DNA of 40,451 nt from Deltaproteobacteria bacterium (GTDB lineage Bacteria > Desulfobacterota > Deferrisomatia > Deferrisomatales > BM512), in the NCBI GenBank assembly GCA_002869015.1, contig PKTT01000020.1:1-40451 (forward strand). Direction: 5' to 3'. Position 1 is the stretch's first letter, and every line of letters starts with the position of its first letter. Shown here one piece after another: positions 1-7,377 of this stretch. A model generated the notes under the pieces. It searched no databases. It saw only the letters and a program-made list of their open reading frames with translations, and was not told the origin of the DNA. The position numbers and the translations under genes are program-made.

Positions 1-5
1 AAAAA

Positions 6-80
6 TGGTAGGCACGGGCGGGATTGAACCGCCGACCCCCTGCGTGTCGGGCAGGTGCTCTCCCACTGAGCTACGTGCCT
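6..80 (-). tRNA. tRNA-Val (anticodon GAC)
   Basis: The minus strand folds as a complete cloverleaf of 75 nt. The acceptor stem is AGGCACG pairing with CGTGCCT, the anticodon stem is CCTGC/GCAGG, the T arm carries TTCAATC, and the CCA end is encoded in the DNA at 6-8. The seven-base anticodon loop is CCGACAC, giving anticodon GAC for valine codons GTC and GTT. Position 33, almost always U, is C here. A T-run on the minus strand begins right after the CCA at the window edge and may be the start of a terminator. A good promoter lies about 55 bases upstream. Confidence 0.95.
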
Positions 81-135
81 ATGCATTCGGAAGTCAAAAC
101 AAGCGCCGAGAGGTGTTTCCCTCGGGGCAGCAAAC

Positions 136-164
136 TCTATATCAGTACGGTATACCCTTGTCAA
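136..164 (-). promoter_or_regulatory. sigma70-type promoter of tRNA-Val
   Basis: On the minus strand a perfect TTGACA (164 to 159) is followed after 17 bases by TATAGA (141 to 136), close to the TATAAT consensus. Transcription would begin near 129 and run through a leader of about 50 nt into tRNA-Val. Spacing and sequence match a strong housekeeping promoter; assignment is by inspection only. Confidence 0.6.
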
Positions 165-183
165 GCATATCCTACAACCATTC

Positions 184-213
184 TTGACAGTTTGGAGCAA
201 TGGGCTCTATTCT
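184..213 (+). promoter_or_regulatory. possible promoter of tatBC
   Basis: A perfect -35 box TTGACA (184-189) is followed after 18 bases by TATTCT (208-213), which matches four of six -10 positions. It lies 42 bases before tatB and faces it. It is divergent from the tRNA-Val promoter, with the two -35 boxes about 20 bases apart. Confidence 0.45.
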
Positions 214-255
214 CAAAAGTTCATCAATAAGTTCATCCGGGGGATTGGATAGTAA

Positions 256-591
256 ATGTTTGGACTTGGTTTTTCAGAGATACTCTTGATTACGGCGATC
301 GCCTTGATTGTCATAGGGCCGAAAAAATTGCCTGACGTTGCCCGGGCACTGGGCCGCGGCTTTGCGGAGTTTAAAAACGCAATGGGCGATATACAGCGCT
401 CCGTCTATTCACCTCCTCCGGGTGAGTCGCAATACCTTGAAAAGCTCCTTAAGCAAAGGGAGGATGAGCGAAACCTCGAAACAGAGAAGATGTATACCGA
501 AGCTGATGCTGCCCAGCCCTCGGAAGCAAAAGAGCCCCCCGAAGAGGAGAGCCCAAAAGATGATGAGAGCGCCGGGAAGGCGGAGGGCTGA
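256..591 (+). CDS. tatB: Sec-independent translocase TatA/TatB family protein
   Basis: This 111-residue protein is a membrane component of the twin-arginine translocase, which exports folded proteins across the inner membrane. The start [12 protein letters not shown] gives a single N-terminal membrane helix (about residues 3-20), then the hinge GPKKLP and an amphipathic helix (about 25-45), as expected for TatA/TatB. The acidic residue at position 8 and the place directly before tatC favour TatB, but the two subfamilies are hard to separate by eye. The C-terminal half is a charged, Glu/Lys-rich tail of low complexity. Its TGA stop overlaps the tatC start codon by one base (TGATG), so the two are probably translationally coupled. 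A purine-rich GGGGGATTGGA precedes the ATG. Confidence 0.85.
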   Translation: MFGLGFSEILLITAIALIVIGPKKLPDVARALGRGFAEFKNAMGDIQRSVYSPPPGESQYLEKLLKQREDERNLETEKMYTEADAAQPSEAKEPPEEESPKDDESAGKAEG

Positions 592-1385
592 TGAGCATCA
601 AGGGCAAGATAGAAAACGGGAAAAACTCCGAGGAGCAGGAGAAGGTCTCCTTCACTGAACATCTGGAAGACCTACGCGCCACGGTAATAAAGTCATTTCT
701 TGCAGTGCTGGCGGGCTTCATTCTCTGCTACATATACTCGCGTGAGCTCTACGCCTTCCTCGTCATACCGCTTAACGATGCTATGCCCGAGGGCGGGCAG
801 GTAGCCATGATCTCTGTGACGGAGGGGTTTATAACCTTTCTCAAGGTCTCTTTGCTTGGCGGGATTTTGGCTGCAAGCCCTGTGATCTTCTACCAGATTT
901 GGAAATTCGTAGCCCCCGGGCTATACACGCATGAGAAGCGCTACATTTGGCCCTTTGTCTTCTCTGCTACGATTTTTTTCCTCCTGGGAGCAGCTTTCGC
1001 CTATTTCGTGGTTTTCCCCTTTGGCCTGAAATTCCTGCTTGAGTTTCCGGGTCCTGAGATCAGCCCGACAATCTCAATGGGGCAATACCTCTCCTTTACG
1101 ACAAAGCTTTTATTGGCTTTCGGGGCAATTTTTGAGCTGCCTGTCGTGGTCTTCTTCCTTGCGAGGATGGGGCTTATACACTACTCGACCCTTGCAAAGG
1201 GCAGAGGAATAGCGCTTGTTGTTATCTTCATCGTCGCTGCGGTTTTGACGCCCCCTGATGTCTTTACACAGTTTTTAATGGCGTGCCCGCTCTACATCCT
1301 CTACGAGATATCTATATGGGTGGCTAGAGTATTTGGAACGGCGGATCAGCTGGCCGATGAGGCGCGCGAGGATGCTACGGAGTAG
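591..1385 (+). CDS. tatC: Sec-independent translocase protein TatC
   Basis: TatC is the multi-spanning receptor subunit that binds twin-arginine signal peptides together with TatB. The 264-residue length is usual. The N-terminal motif FTEHLEDLRA is the TatC signature, followed by about six hydrophobic segments; YQIWKFVAPGLYTHEKR and the late VLTPPDVFTQ stretch are also typical. The first roughly 20 residues are a charged extension. It shares a TGATG junction with tatB and has GGAGGG upstream of the start. The last 40 bases overlap the 3' end of the convergent LysR gene, so both strands are coding there. Confidence 0.95.
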   Translation: MSIKGKIENGKNSEEQEKVSFTEHLEDLRATVIKSFLAVLAGFILCYIYSRELYAFLVIPLNDAMPEGGQVAMISVTEGFITFLKVSLLGGILAASPVIFYQIWKFVAPGLYTHEKRYIWPFVFSATIFFLLGAAFAYFVVFPFGLKFLLEFPGPEISPTISMGQYLSFTTKLLLAFGAIFELPVVVFFLARMGLIHYSTLAKGRGIALVVIFIVAAVLTPPDVFTQFLMACPLYILYEISIWVARVFGTADQLADEAREDATE

Positions 1386-2281
1386 CAGTGTGCTGATTTT
1401 TTCAGCGCGAACTCACTGAACACTCTAGCAGCCGGGGATAGCTCACGGCGCTTATTCTTTATTAAATAGAAGCGCCTCTCTACGGGTGGCATACCCTCCA
1501 CCGTGACCCGGCGCATGCTCCCCTCCAAAACCTCTTTTTCCATAGCGACTCCTGAGATAAAAGCTGCGCCGCTGCCCGAGGTGAGGGCCATCTTCACCGC
1601 TGTGGTGGAGCCAAGCTCAAGCATGATATTCAGGTCTTTTACCGTTAAGCCGACCTCTCCCAGGGTCTCCAAAAGCTCCCTCCTTGACGCAGAGCCCTCT
1701 TCGCGGATTATTATTGGGAGGTCTTTCAGCGACTCCAGAGGGATAACATCGGGGAGCTTTGTGTTTAGAGTCGAGGTAAAAAGATCAAGGGTGTCATCCC
1801 ATAGGGGAATGAACTCAAGGTCGGGATTATCATCCCGCGTCCCGACAACTCCAAGGTACGCCTCACCGCTTTCAACTTTTTTTATAGTCTCCGCCGAGTC
1901 GCTAACCTTGCAGACCAGCCTAAGGCTCGGGTGTAGCTCTTTAAACTGGGCGAGGCATAGGGGGGTAAGATATTCGCCTGGTATGTTCGAGGCGTGTATC
2001 TCCAAAGAGCCCCTTAGGAGCCCATTATACTCGGAGGCCTCGTGTAGGAGCTTTTTTCGTGACTCAAGGATCTCTATTGCGCGCGGCAAAAAGCGCTTCC
2101 CGGCCTCGCTGAGCTCGACCCCCCTCGGCATCCTGTGGAAGAGGACCGTGCCAAGCTCCTCCTCAAGCTCACGAAGCTGTCCGCTTACAGTGGGCTGAGT
2201 TATGTAGAGGGCCTCGGCGGCCTGGGTGACGCTACCCAGCTTGGCGGTCTCTACGAACGCTTCAAGGTGGCGGAACATCAT
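1346..2281 (-). CDS. LysR-family transcriptional regulator
   Basis: This is a 311-residue LysR-type regulator. The N-terminal winged helix-turn-helix spans about residues 2-60 (RHLEAFVETAKLGSVTQAAE, then a TQPTVSGQL recognition helix). The rest is a periplasmic-binding-like effector domain. From memory the whole protein resembles the LysR subgroup linked to selenium metabolism in Desulfobacterota and clostridia (for example SNIPGEYLTP and the closing RRFYLIKNKRRELSPAARVF), but this subgroup cannot be proved here. It overlaps the upstream DUF3786 gene by ATGA; a second ATG three bases later is an equal alternative start, and AGGTGA precedes both. Its 3' end overlaps tatC by 40 bases. Confidence 0.88.
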   Translation of the reverse strand: MMFRHLEAFVETAKLGSVTQAAEALYITQPTVSGQLRELEEELGTVLFHRMPRGVELSEAGKRFLPRAIEILESRKKLLHEASEYNGLLRGSLEIHASNIPGEYLTPLCLAQFKELHPSLRLVCKVSDSAETIKKVESGEAYLGVVGTRDDNPDLEFIPLWDDTLDLFTSTLNTKLPDVIPLESLKDLPIIIREEGSASRRELLETLGEVGLTVKDLNIMLELGSTTAVKMALTSGSGAAFISGVAMEKEVLEGSMRRVTVEGMPPVERRFYLIKNKRRELSPAARVFSEFALKKSAHCYSVASSRASSAS

Positions 2282-3090
2282 GGTATCACCTCATTTATAC
2301 TTTCCCCCGCGATCTCTTTTACCAGGGCTTCCGCCATGAAGACGATAGCCTCTTGATCGAGGTAGTCAAGAATTCCTTTGTCTATCAGGAAGGTTGCCCT
2401 TGCCGGGAATTCGCTGGTTTTCTCCCAAAAGAGGAGCATTACGTCAACTCTAGGGAGCATCTTTAATTTGAAGCTGCGGTCTGCGGAGCCGAACTTCTCA
2501 TCGACTCCGCCAAGCCTCTTTACCGCCGCCGCCAGCGCCTCTCCGCGCCCTGAGAAGAGGTCTGCAAGCTCTGCCGCGCAGGCTTCAAAGGAGTGCGATT
2601 TGGAGACTGAGTTGGGGAGTTCCCTAAATGCCGCCCACTCCCCTTTTGGTGGTGCCCCGTTTGCGCGTGTCAGGTAAATGTAGATGAAGATTTTAACCCA
2701 TACGCTTGGCTGAGGTCCCTCGCTTACTGTGATGGAATCGGGCCTTACCGTGTGTTCCCTATTTAAAAAATGTAGGCGAATCACACCATTTTCAAAGGCG
2801 CTGCCGCTGTTTTTCGCCAACTCGGCGAGGTCCGCCTCTTCCATCTTACCCTGTAAGTGCGCTAGCGCTTGGTCCCAGACAGGCGCCTTCTTACCGCCGC
2901 CCTGCGAGCGGTCATCTATTACAAGACCTTGAATACGCTCGGCCTCTTCGGCAGGTATGTGGGGGCACCCAGCGGGGTCAACACCCTCAAGGTAGACCAC
3001 TGTTGCAAAGGCAAAACAGCCGCTTTTGCCGCAATCCCCGCAATTTGTCCTTGGGAGGTCTTTATATATATCCAATACTTTATATGGCAT
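2278..3090 (-). CDS. Fe-S cluster domain plus DUF3786 protein
   Basis: The 270-residue protein has two parts. Residues about 12-45 carry C17-x2-C20-x4-C25-x16-C42 in a CGDCGKSGCF context, the pattern of the four-cysteine [4Fe-4S] domain found in RnfB and corrinoid Fe-S proteins. Residues about 85-265 match the uncharacterised DUF3786 family, with GEWAAFRELPN, the AAVKRLGG segment, PRVDVMLLFWE and the PARATFLID block. Function is unknown; the family is frequent in anaerobes. The gene is first in a two-gene unit with the LysR regulator, coupled by ATGA. A second DUF3786 protein without the Fe-S part is encoded at 4057-4692. TGAGGT lies before the ATG. Confidence 0.85.
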   Translation of the reverse strand: MPYKVLDIYKDLPRTNCGDCGKSGCFAFATVVYLEGVDPAGCPHIPAEEAERIQGLVIDDRSQGGGKKAPVWDQALAHLQGKMEEADLAELAKNSGSAFENGVIRLHFLNREHTVRPDSITVSEGPQPSVWVKIFIYIYLTRANGAPPKGEWAAFRELPNSVSKSHSFEACAAELADLFSGRGEALAAAVKRLGGVDEKFGSADRSFKLKMLPRVDVMLLFWEKTSEFPARATFLIDKGILDYLDQEAIVFMAEALVKEIAGESINEVIP

Positions 3091-3129
3091 TTGTAAAATA
3101 CCTCAGATGTATAGATACCACTTATGGCA

Positions 3130-3158
3130 AAGATAAGACACCTTCCCATCTCTTTCAA
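3130..3158 (-). promoter_or_regulatory. possible promoter of the DUF3786-lysR pair
   Basis: On the minus strand TTGAAA (3158 to 3153) and TATCTT (3135 to 3130) are separated by 17 bases and lie about 40 bases before the DUF3786 start codon. The match is moderate (five of six and four of six). The 112-base gap is shared with the divergent prmA gene. Confidence 0.4.
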
Positions 3159-3202
3159 CCGACTTCATGTTAATATAGCTGAAAACTAGGAGAGGATACG
3201 AA

Positions 3203-4054
3203 ATGCCAAGCACACCAATATGGATGAAGTGTACCCTTTATGCTCCCCCCGAGCTCCTTGAAGTGATAGCGATTTCCCTCGCAGAGGAGAGCGGCGGTGG
3301 AGTCGAGGAGGTTGCCGGAGGTGCTTGCGTTTACTTTAAGCCTGAGGACAAAGAACGCATAGGCAAGTACCTCAGCGAGTTGGATGTACCAGGTAAAGAA
3401 GAGGTTACATGGAGCTGGGAGAAGCTGGAGGGGGAGGAGTGGCTCGACAGTTGGAAGAAGTATTTTCATCCATTCTCACCCTCTAAAAGGCTCTGGGTTA
3501 CTCCAACATGGGAGGAAGCTCCAGCGGGAGAGGGTATGGCAACCCTTAAAATCGATCCGGGCCGCGCTTTCGGTACCGGGGGCCATGAGACGACAAAGCT
3601 GGTCCTTGGGCTGATTGACGATGTGCTTGACCGTAAACCGGTTTCTTCAATGCTTGATGTTGGTTGCGGCTCGGGGATACTTTCGGTTGCCGCCTTGCTC
3701 CTCGGCGTTGGCGAGGTAACGGCCATGGACATTGACCCTGACGCGGTAGATGTAACAGGGGAGAACGCCGCTTTAAACAACGTTGAGGAGCGTATTTACC
3801 TCTACTCAGGCGATTTACGAGGGGTCGAAGGAAGCTGGCCACTGGTCGTGGCAAATATACTCTATCAGATAATAATGGGGCTGGCCCCGACACTCTCTGA
3901 GAAGACTTCGCCGGGAGGCACATTAATAATATCAGGCTTGCTCTCAATAGAAGGGGAGGCGGCTTTGGAAATATTCGGCGCTCATGGCTTTACTTTGCTG
4001 GAGAGGAGAGAGCTCGGAGAATGGTGCGCCCTGGCGCTTATTAAGGATGCGTAA
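3203..4054 (+). CDS. prmA: ribosomal protein L11 methyltransferase PrmA
   Basis: PrmA methylates ribosomal protein L11 using S-adenosylmethionine. The 283-residue protein has the small N-terminal substrate-recognition domain (with EEWLDSWKKYFHPF), then a class I SAM-binding domain. The family-specific DPGRAFGTGGHETT lies at about residues 118-131, motif I LDVGCGSGILSVAA at about 151-164, and the catalytic-pocket VVANILYQII near 215. Length is normal for the family. GAGAGGAT lies six bases before the ATG. It is divergent from the DUF3786-lysR pair and ends two bases from the end of the convergent second DUF3786 gene. Confidence 0.93.
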   Translation: MPSTPIWMKCTLYAPPELLEVIAISLAEESGGGVEEVAGGACVYFKPEDKERIGKYLSELDVPGKEEVTWSWEKLEGEEWLDSWKKYFHPFSPSKRLWVTPTWEEAPAGEGMATLKIDPGRAFGTGGHETTKLVLGLIDDVLDRKPVSSMLDVGCGSGILSVAALLLGVGEVTAMDIDPDAVDVTGENAALNNVEERIYLYSGDLRGVEGSWPLVVANILYQIIMGLAPTLSEKTSPGGTLIISGLLSIEGEAALEIFGAHGFTLLERRELGEWCALALIKDA

Positions 4055-4056
4055 AG

Positions 4057-4692
4057 TTAGCCCTTGGAAACAATCTTTCCAATTGCGATATTGGTAAGGG
4101 CCCAGATTACATCAAGGGGCATGTGCAGGTGGGCTCGCCTGTCTGTTAACATAGTGGCTCGGGCTGGCTCTATATCGTCCTTCCCCCAAAGGATAATAAG
4201 CAGAGGGACCCTTGGGAGGGCGAAGAGTGACGCGGCAGCATCGCCGCCTTCTGCCATCTTGCCCCCCAACATTTTGACAGCCTCGATAAGACCTTGGGGA
4301 GTATCTCCGAACCGCTGCTCAAGACGAGGGGTCGCTATAGCGTGTGGGCCCCTGAAGAAGCCCGCCCCGCCTGGCATCTCCCTGAAGGCTATCCACTCTC
4401 CCGAAGGCTCAGTCTCAATGGCGTTGGAAAGGTATGATATAGCTGTAAGGGCTTCCTGAAAGGAGACGCTGTCACCCTTGTCGTCAGCCCACAAGAAGCT
4501 CCGTTCCTTCGTATCGATGAGTAAGTCGCGTCCAAGAAGGGTAAGGGTGAAGACTCCCGAGGATAAGGTCGCCCCTGCGCTTTTTGCTGAAATCTCCAGG
4601 GGACGTTTTTGAAGTTCCGCCCAGTGGTGTTCGTGGACCTCTGATGAATCCATGTACATGCTCTGCGGAGGGTTTTTTAGAAACTCTTCCAA
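4057..4692 (-). CDS. DUF3786 protein (second copy, no Fe-S domain)
   Basis: This 211-residue protein is a clear paralogue of the DUF3786 part of the gene at 2278-3090: both have GEW-AFREMP/FRELPN, a long helix with AVK-LGG, an LPRV-LL-LWG/FWE strand and PARATMLTDR/PARATFLIDK. It has no cysteine-rich N-terminal domain. Function unknown. The start is a TTG at 4690-4692 preceded by AAAGGGG at suitable spacing; no better ATG exists upstream. It is divergent from the methyltransferase at 4733, with only 40 bases between them, and convergent with prmA. Confidence 0.82.
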   Translation of the reverse strand: MEEFLKNPPQSMYMDSSEVHEHHWAELQKRPLEISAKSAGATLSSGVFTLTLLGRDLLIDTKERSFLWADDKGDSVSFQEALTAISYLSNAIETEPSGEWIAFREMPGGAGFFRGPHAIATPRLEQRFGDTPQGLIEAVKMLGGKMAEGGDAAASLFALPRVPLLIILWGKDDIEPARATMLTDRRAHLHMPLDVIWALTNIAIGKIVSKG

Positions 4693-4732
4693 ATATGGCC
4701 CCTTTCATTGGCTTTATGCCAATCATAATTTA

Positions 4733-5473
4733 ATGGAGGCGTTTAGGGAAGTGACTGACATACAAAGGAGCCTTTTGGAGGCGGTACTAAAAGCTTATGG
4801 CCATATCGGCCGAGAGGGTTCCACTTCGCCATCGGGGATGAATTTCCCCACGGGCGCAGCTTTGGCTGAAAAGTTAGGCTATCCCCGCCGCGTAATTGAT
4901 ATGGCGGCGTATGGGTCTCTTTCCTCCTTCGTCGGTGCTGCACCTCTTCCCCTCTACGTGCTGGAGGATGGGGGGAGGCCAGTGGTGGCGGATTTAGGCT
5001 GCGGCGCAGGGCTCGATTCTCTCTGGCTTGGCGTTGAAGGGGCTCGGGTCTACTCTTTGGAGGTCAGCCGGGAGATGCTCTCCAATCTAGCGGTGAGCCT
5101 TGAGGGAGCCAATCTGAACGTGACGACGATTCTTGCCTTGCTTCCGGAGTTGCCCCTGAAAGAGGGGGCCTTTACCCACGCGATAATGAATGGGGTGGCA
5201 AATATAATTCCTAATAAAGCAAGACTTTTGGAGGAATTATTCAGAGCCCTTGCCCCCAGCGGAAAGGCTCTAATTGCCGACATTTTGGCCATCGGAGAAA
5301 TCGACCAAGGGATACGCAATGAGCCCGATGCGTGGGTGTGGTGTGTGGGCGGAGCTCTCTCGCCTGATGAGTGGCGTGAGTACTCAGCCGCTGCCGGTTT
5401 CATTGAATGTGAGGTAGAGGTTAAAGAACGCTTTGAACCTCTTGCAAGGGGTATAATTAGGCTGCGAAAATAA
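4733..5473 (+). CDS. class I SAM-dependent methyltransferase
   Basis: A 246-residue class I methyltransferase. Motif I is VADLGCGAGLDSLWL (about residues 85-99), followed by an acidic residue at the end of strand 2 (YSLEVSREML) and the post-motif HAIMNGVANIIPNK region. The overall type resembles Methyltransf_11/25 small-molecule methyltransferases such as arsenite or quinone methyltransferases, and the substrate cannot be told. ArsM-type cysteines are not evident. The frame stays open further upstream, but the ATG at 4733 avoids overlap with the divergent DUF3786 gene; no good ribosome binding site is visible, so the start is uncertain. Confidence 0.75.
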   Translation: MEAFREVTDIQRSLLEAVLKAYGHIGREGSTSPSGMNFPTGAALAEKLGYPRRVIDMAAYGSLSSFVGAAPLPLYVLEDGGRPVVADLGCGAGLDSLWLGVEGARVYSLEVSREMLSNLAVSLEGANLNVTTILALLPELPLKEGAFTHAIMNGVANIIPNKARLLEELFRALAPSGKALIADILAIGEIDQGIRNEPDAWVWCVGGALSPDEWREYSAAAGFIECEVEVKERFEPLARGIIRLRK

Positions 5474-5542
5474 CAAAGACCGCTTTATACTTCCTAACGG
5501 GTTGACGCACACCCCGGCTGGTGGTTGAATGCGCTCTTTCGC

Positions 5543-5548
5543 TATAAT
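5543..5548 (+). promoter_or_regulatory. possible -10 element upstream of gatCAB
   Basis: A perfect TATAAT lies 65 bases before gatC in the 140-base gap after the methyltransferase gene. No good -35 box is found 16-18 bases upstream (nearby TTGAAT and TTGACG are at the wrong distance), so the site could depend on an activator or be chance. No terminator was seen in this gap. Confidence 0.3.
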
Positions 5549-5613
5549 TATCGATGCTTTTCTAGAGTTGTTTGTAAGTCATCCAGACCGGATATTTAAC
5601 TTTGGAGTTTTAA

Positions 5614-5907
5614 ATGAAGATTAGCAAAGAAGAGGTTGAGCACGTAGCATCATTGGCGCGCCTCGAATTCTCCGCCGTAGAGATTGAGACCTTTGCGAGC
5701 CAGCTCTCGTCGATTTTGGAATATGTCGAGAAGATGGGGGAGCTTGACCTTGCTGGGGTTGAGCCCATGGCCCACGTACACGAGATAGTCAACGCTTTTC
5801 GCGACGATGTCGTAGCCCCCGGTCTTACGAATGAGGAGGCACTCATGAATGCTCCCTACCCGGAGGATGGATGCTACCGGGTCGCTAAAGTCATAGAGGG
5901 GGAGTAG
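5614..5907 (+). CDS. gatC: Asp-tRNA(Asn)/Glu-tRNA(Gln) amidotransferase subunit C
   Basis: GatC is the small subunit that clamps GatA to GatB in the amidotransferase, which converts misacylated Glu-tRNA(Gln) and/or Asp-tRNA(Asn) to the correct amide. The 97-residue protein has the family N-terminus KISKEEVEHVASLARLEF, the YVEKMGELD helix, and the conserved end motif around VEPMAHV...FRDDV. Length is typical. TTGGAG lies eight bases before the ATG. It is the first gene of a tight plus-strand run through bamD; gatA starts three bases after its TAG stop. Confidence 0.95.
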   Translation: MKISKEEVEHVASLARLEFSAVEIETFASQLSSILEYVEKMGELDLAGVEPMAHVHEIVNAFRDDVVAPGLTNEEALMNAPYPEDGCYRVAKVIEGE

Positions 5908-5910
5908 GCG

Positions 5911-7368
5911 ATGAAAAGTGAGCTGATCTTAAAAAAGGGCCATGAGCTGAGGGCGCTCCTCGACAGCGGTGAGGTTTCAAGCGTCGAGGTGACCCAAGCC
6001 TTCCTTGATCGTATCGATGCCGTGGATGGAAAGATAAACGCTTTCCTCACGGTCACCGCCGACCTTGCCCTTGAGCAGGCTGCTGCTGCCGACAAGCGTA
6101 TTAAAGAGGGCCATGCCTCTCCTCTAACAGGGATTCCGGTCGGTCTTAAAGACCTTCTTGTAACAAAGGGGGTCAGGACAACATGCGCCTCTAAAATTCT
6201 GGAAAATTTCATTCCGCCCTATGACGGGACGGTAGTCGCGAAGCTGCGAGAAGCAGGCGCGGTATTTACCGGCAAGCTCAATATGGATGAGTTCGCCATG
6301 GGCTCGTCAAATGAAAATTCCGCCTTCGGAGCCGTTAAAAACCCTTGGGATCTGGATAGGGTTCCCGGCGGCTCAAGTGGAGGTAGCGCAGCCTCGGTAG
6401 CTGCTTTAGAGGTTCCGATAGCCCTTGGCAGCGATACCGGTGGCTCTATCCGGGAGCCGGCCTCCTTCTGCGGGATAGTCGGGGTGAAGCCCACCTATGG
6501 CAGGGTTAGCCGTTATGGGCTGATAGCTTTTGCCTCCTCCCTCGACCAGATAGGCCCGATGACCCGCGACGTTAAAGATGCGGCGCTAGTTCTGGATGGG
6601 ATCTGCGGCCATGACCCCAAAGACTCCACCTCCGTTCTGAAGGAGTCCACCGACTTTGCAGGAGCCCTTTCAAGCGGTATCCGGGGTGTGCGTATTGGCG
6701 TGCCTAAGGAGTACTTCGTTGAGGGCCTTGACCCCGAGATTGAGCGGGCGGTTAAGGGGGCAATCTCCAAGCTAGAGGAGCTGGGCGCCGAGGTGAAGGA
6801 GGTCAGCCTCCCCCATACAGAATACGCCGTTGCAGTTTACTATCTTTTGGCAACAGCCGAAGCGTCGAGCAACCTGGCCCGCTTCGACTCTGTGCGCTAC
6901 ACGACTCGTGTTGATGGCTCCGATCTCATAGATACATACAAAAAAACTCGCGCCGCTGGGTTCGGCGAGGAGGTTAAGCGCAGGATAATGCTGGGAACCT
7001 ACGCACTTTCAGCCGGTTATTACGATGCATACTATCGCCGGGCGCAGCGCGTTCGTACTCTCATTGCGCGTGATTTCGATGAGGCCTTCAAGGAGGTTGA
7101 CGTAATCTGTTCGCCCACTGTCGCTTCGGTAGCTTTTAAACATGGCGACAAGACCTCAGACCCATTGGAAATGTACCTTTCGGATATCTTTACAATTCCG
7201 CTAAACCTTGCGGGCCTCCCCGGCCTTTCAATGCCATGTGGGTTCAGTTCCGATGGGATGCCCATAGGGCTACAGATGATGGCCGGCCCCTTCCGGGAGG
7301 AGGTGCTTCTTAAGACCGCTTACGCCTTTGAAGAGGCTACCGATTTCTCCCGCGTACCGGGCTTGTAG
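5911..7368 (+). CDS. gatA: Asp-tRNA(Asn)/Glu-tRNA(Gln) amidotransferase subunit A
   Basis: GatA is the glutaminase subunit that releases ammonia for tRNA-bound Glu/Asp amidation. The 485-residue length is normal. The amidase signature is complete: the catalytic Lys in [11 protein letters not shown] (about residue 80), the cis-Ser in [11 protein letters not shown] (about 155) and the nucleophilic Ser in [12 protein letters not shown] (about 179). In the last motif the usual Q before PA is E, a minor substitution. The segment [19 protein letters not shown] is typical of GatA rather than other amidases. It is cotranscribed with gatC and gatB by spacing. Confidence 0.96.
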   Translation: MKSELILKKGHELRALLDSGEVSSVEVTQAFLDRIDAVDGKINAFLTVTADLALEQAAAADKRIKEGHASPLTGIPVGLKDLLVTKGVRTTCASKILENFIPPYDGTVVAKLREAGAVFTGKLNMDEFAMGSSNENSAFGAVKNPWDLDRVPGGSSGGSAASVAALEVPIALGSDTGGSIREPASFCGIVGVKPTYGRVSRYGLIAFASSLDQIGPMTRDVKDAALVLDGICGHDPKDSTSVLKESTDFAGALSSGIRGVRIGVPKEYFVEGLDPEIERAVKGAISKLEELGAEVKEVSLPHTEYAVAVYYLLATAEASSNLARFDSVRYTTRVDGSDLIDTYKKTRAAGFGEEVKRRIMLGTYALSAGYYDAYYRRAQRVRTLIARDFDEAFKEVDVICSPTVASVAFKHGDKTSDPLEMYLSDIFTIPLNLAGLPGLSMPCGFSSDGMPIGLQMMAGPFREEVLLKTAYAFEEATDFSRVPGL

Positions 7369-7377
7369 AGAGGATAA

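Noticed and set aside
5-230. Open frames of 60 and 68 codons on the plus strand at the left edge
   Set aside because: They run through the tRNA-Val gene on the other strand and show no protein family features.
1503-2198. 231-codon plus-strand open frame
   Set aside because: It is the reverse-strand shadow of the LysR gene; its composition is Ser/Arg-rich and has no recognisable domain.
4652-4732. N-terminal extension of the methyltransferase upstream of 4733
   Set aside because: It would overlap the start of the divergent DUF3786 gene by 41 bases, and its residues do not look like a conserved domain.
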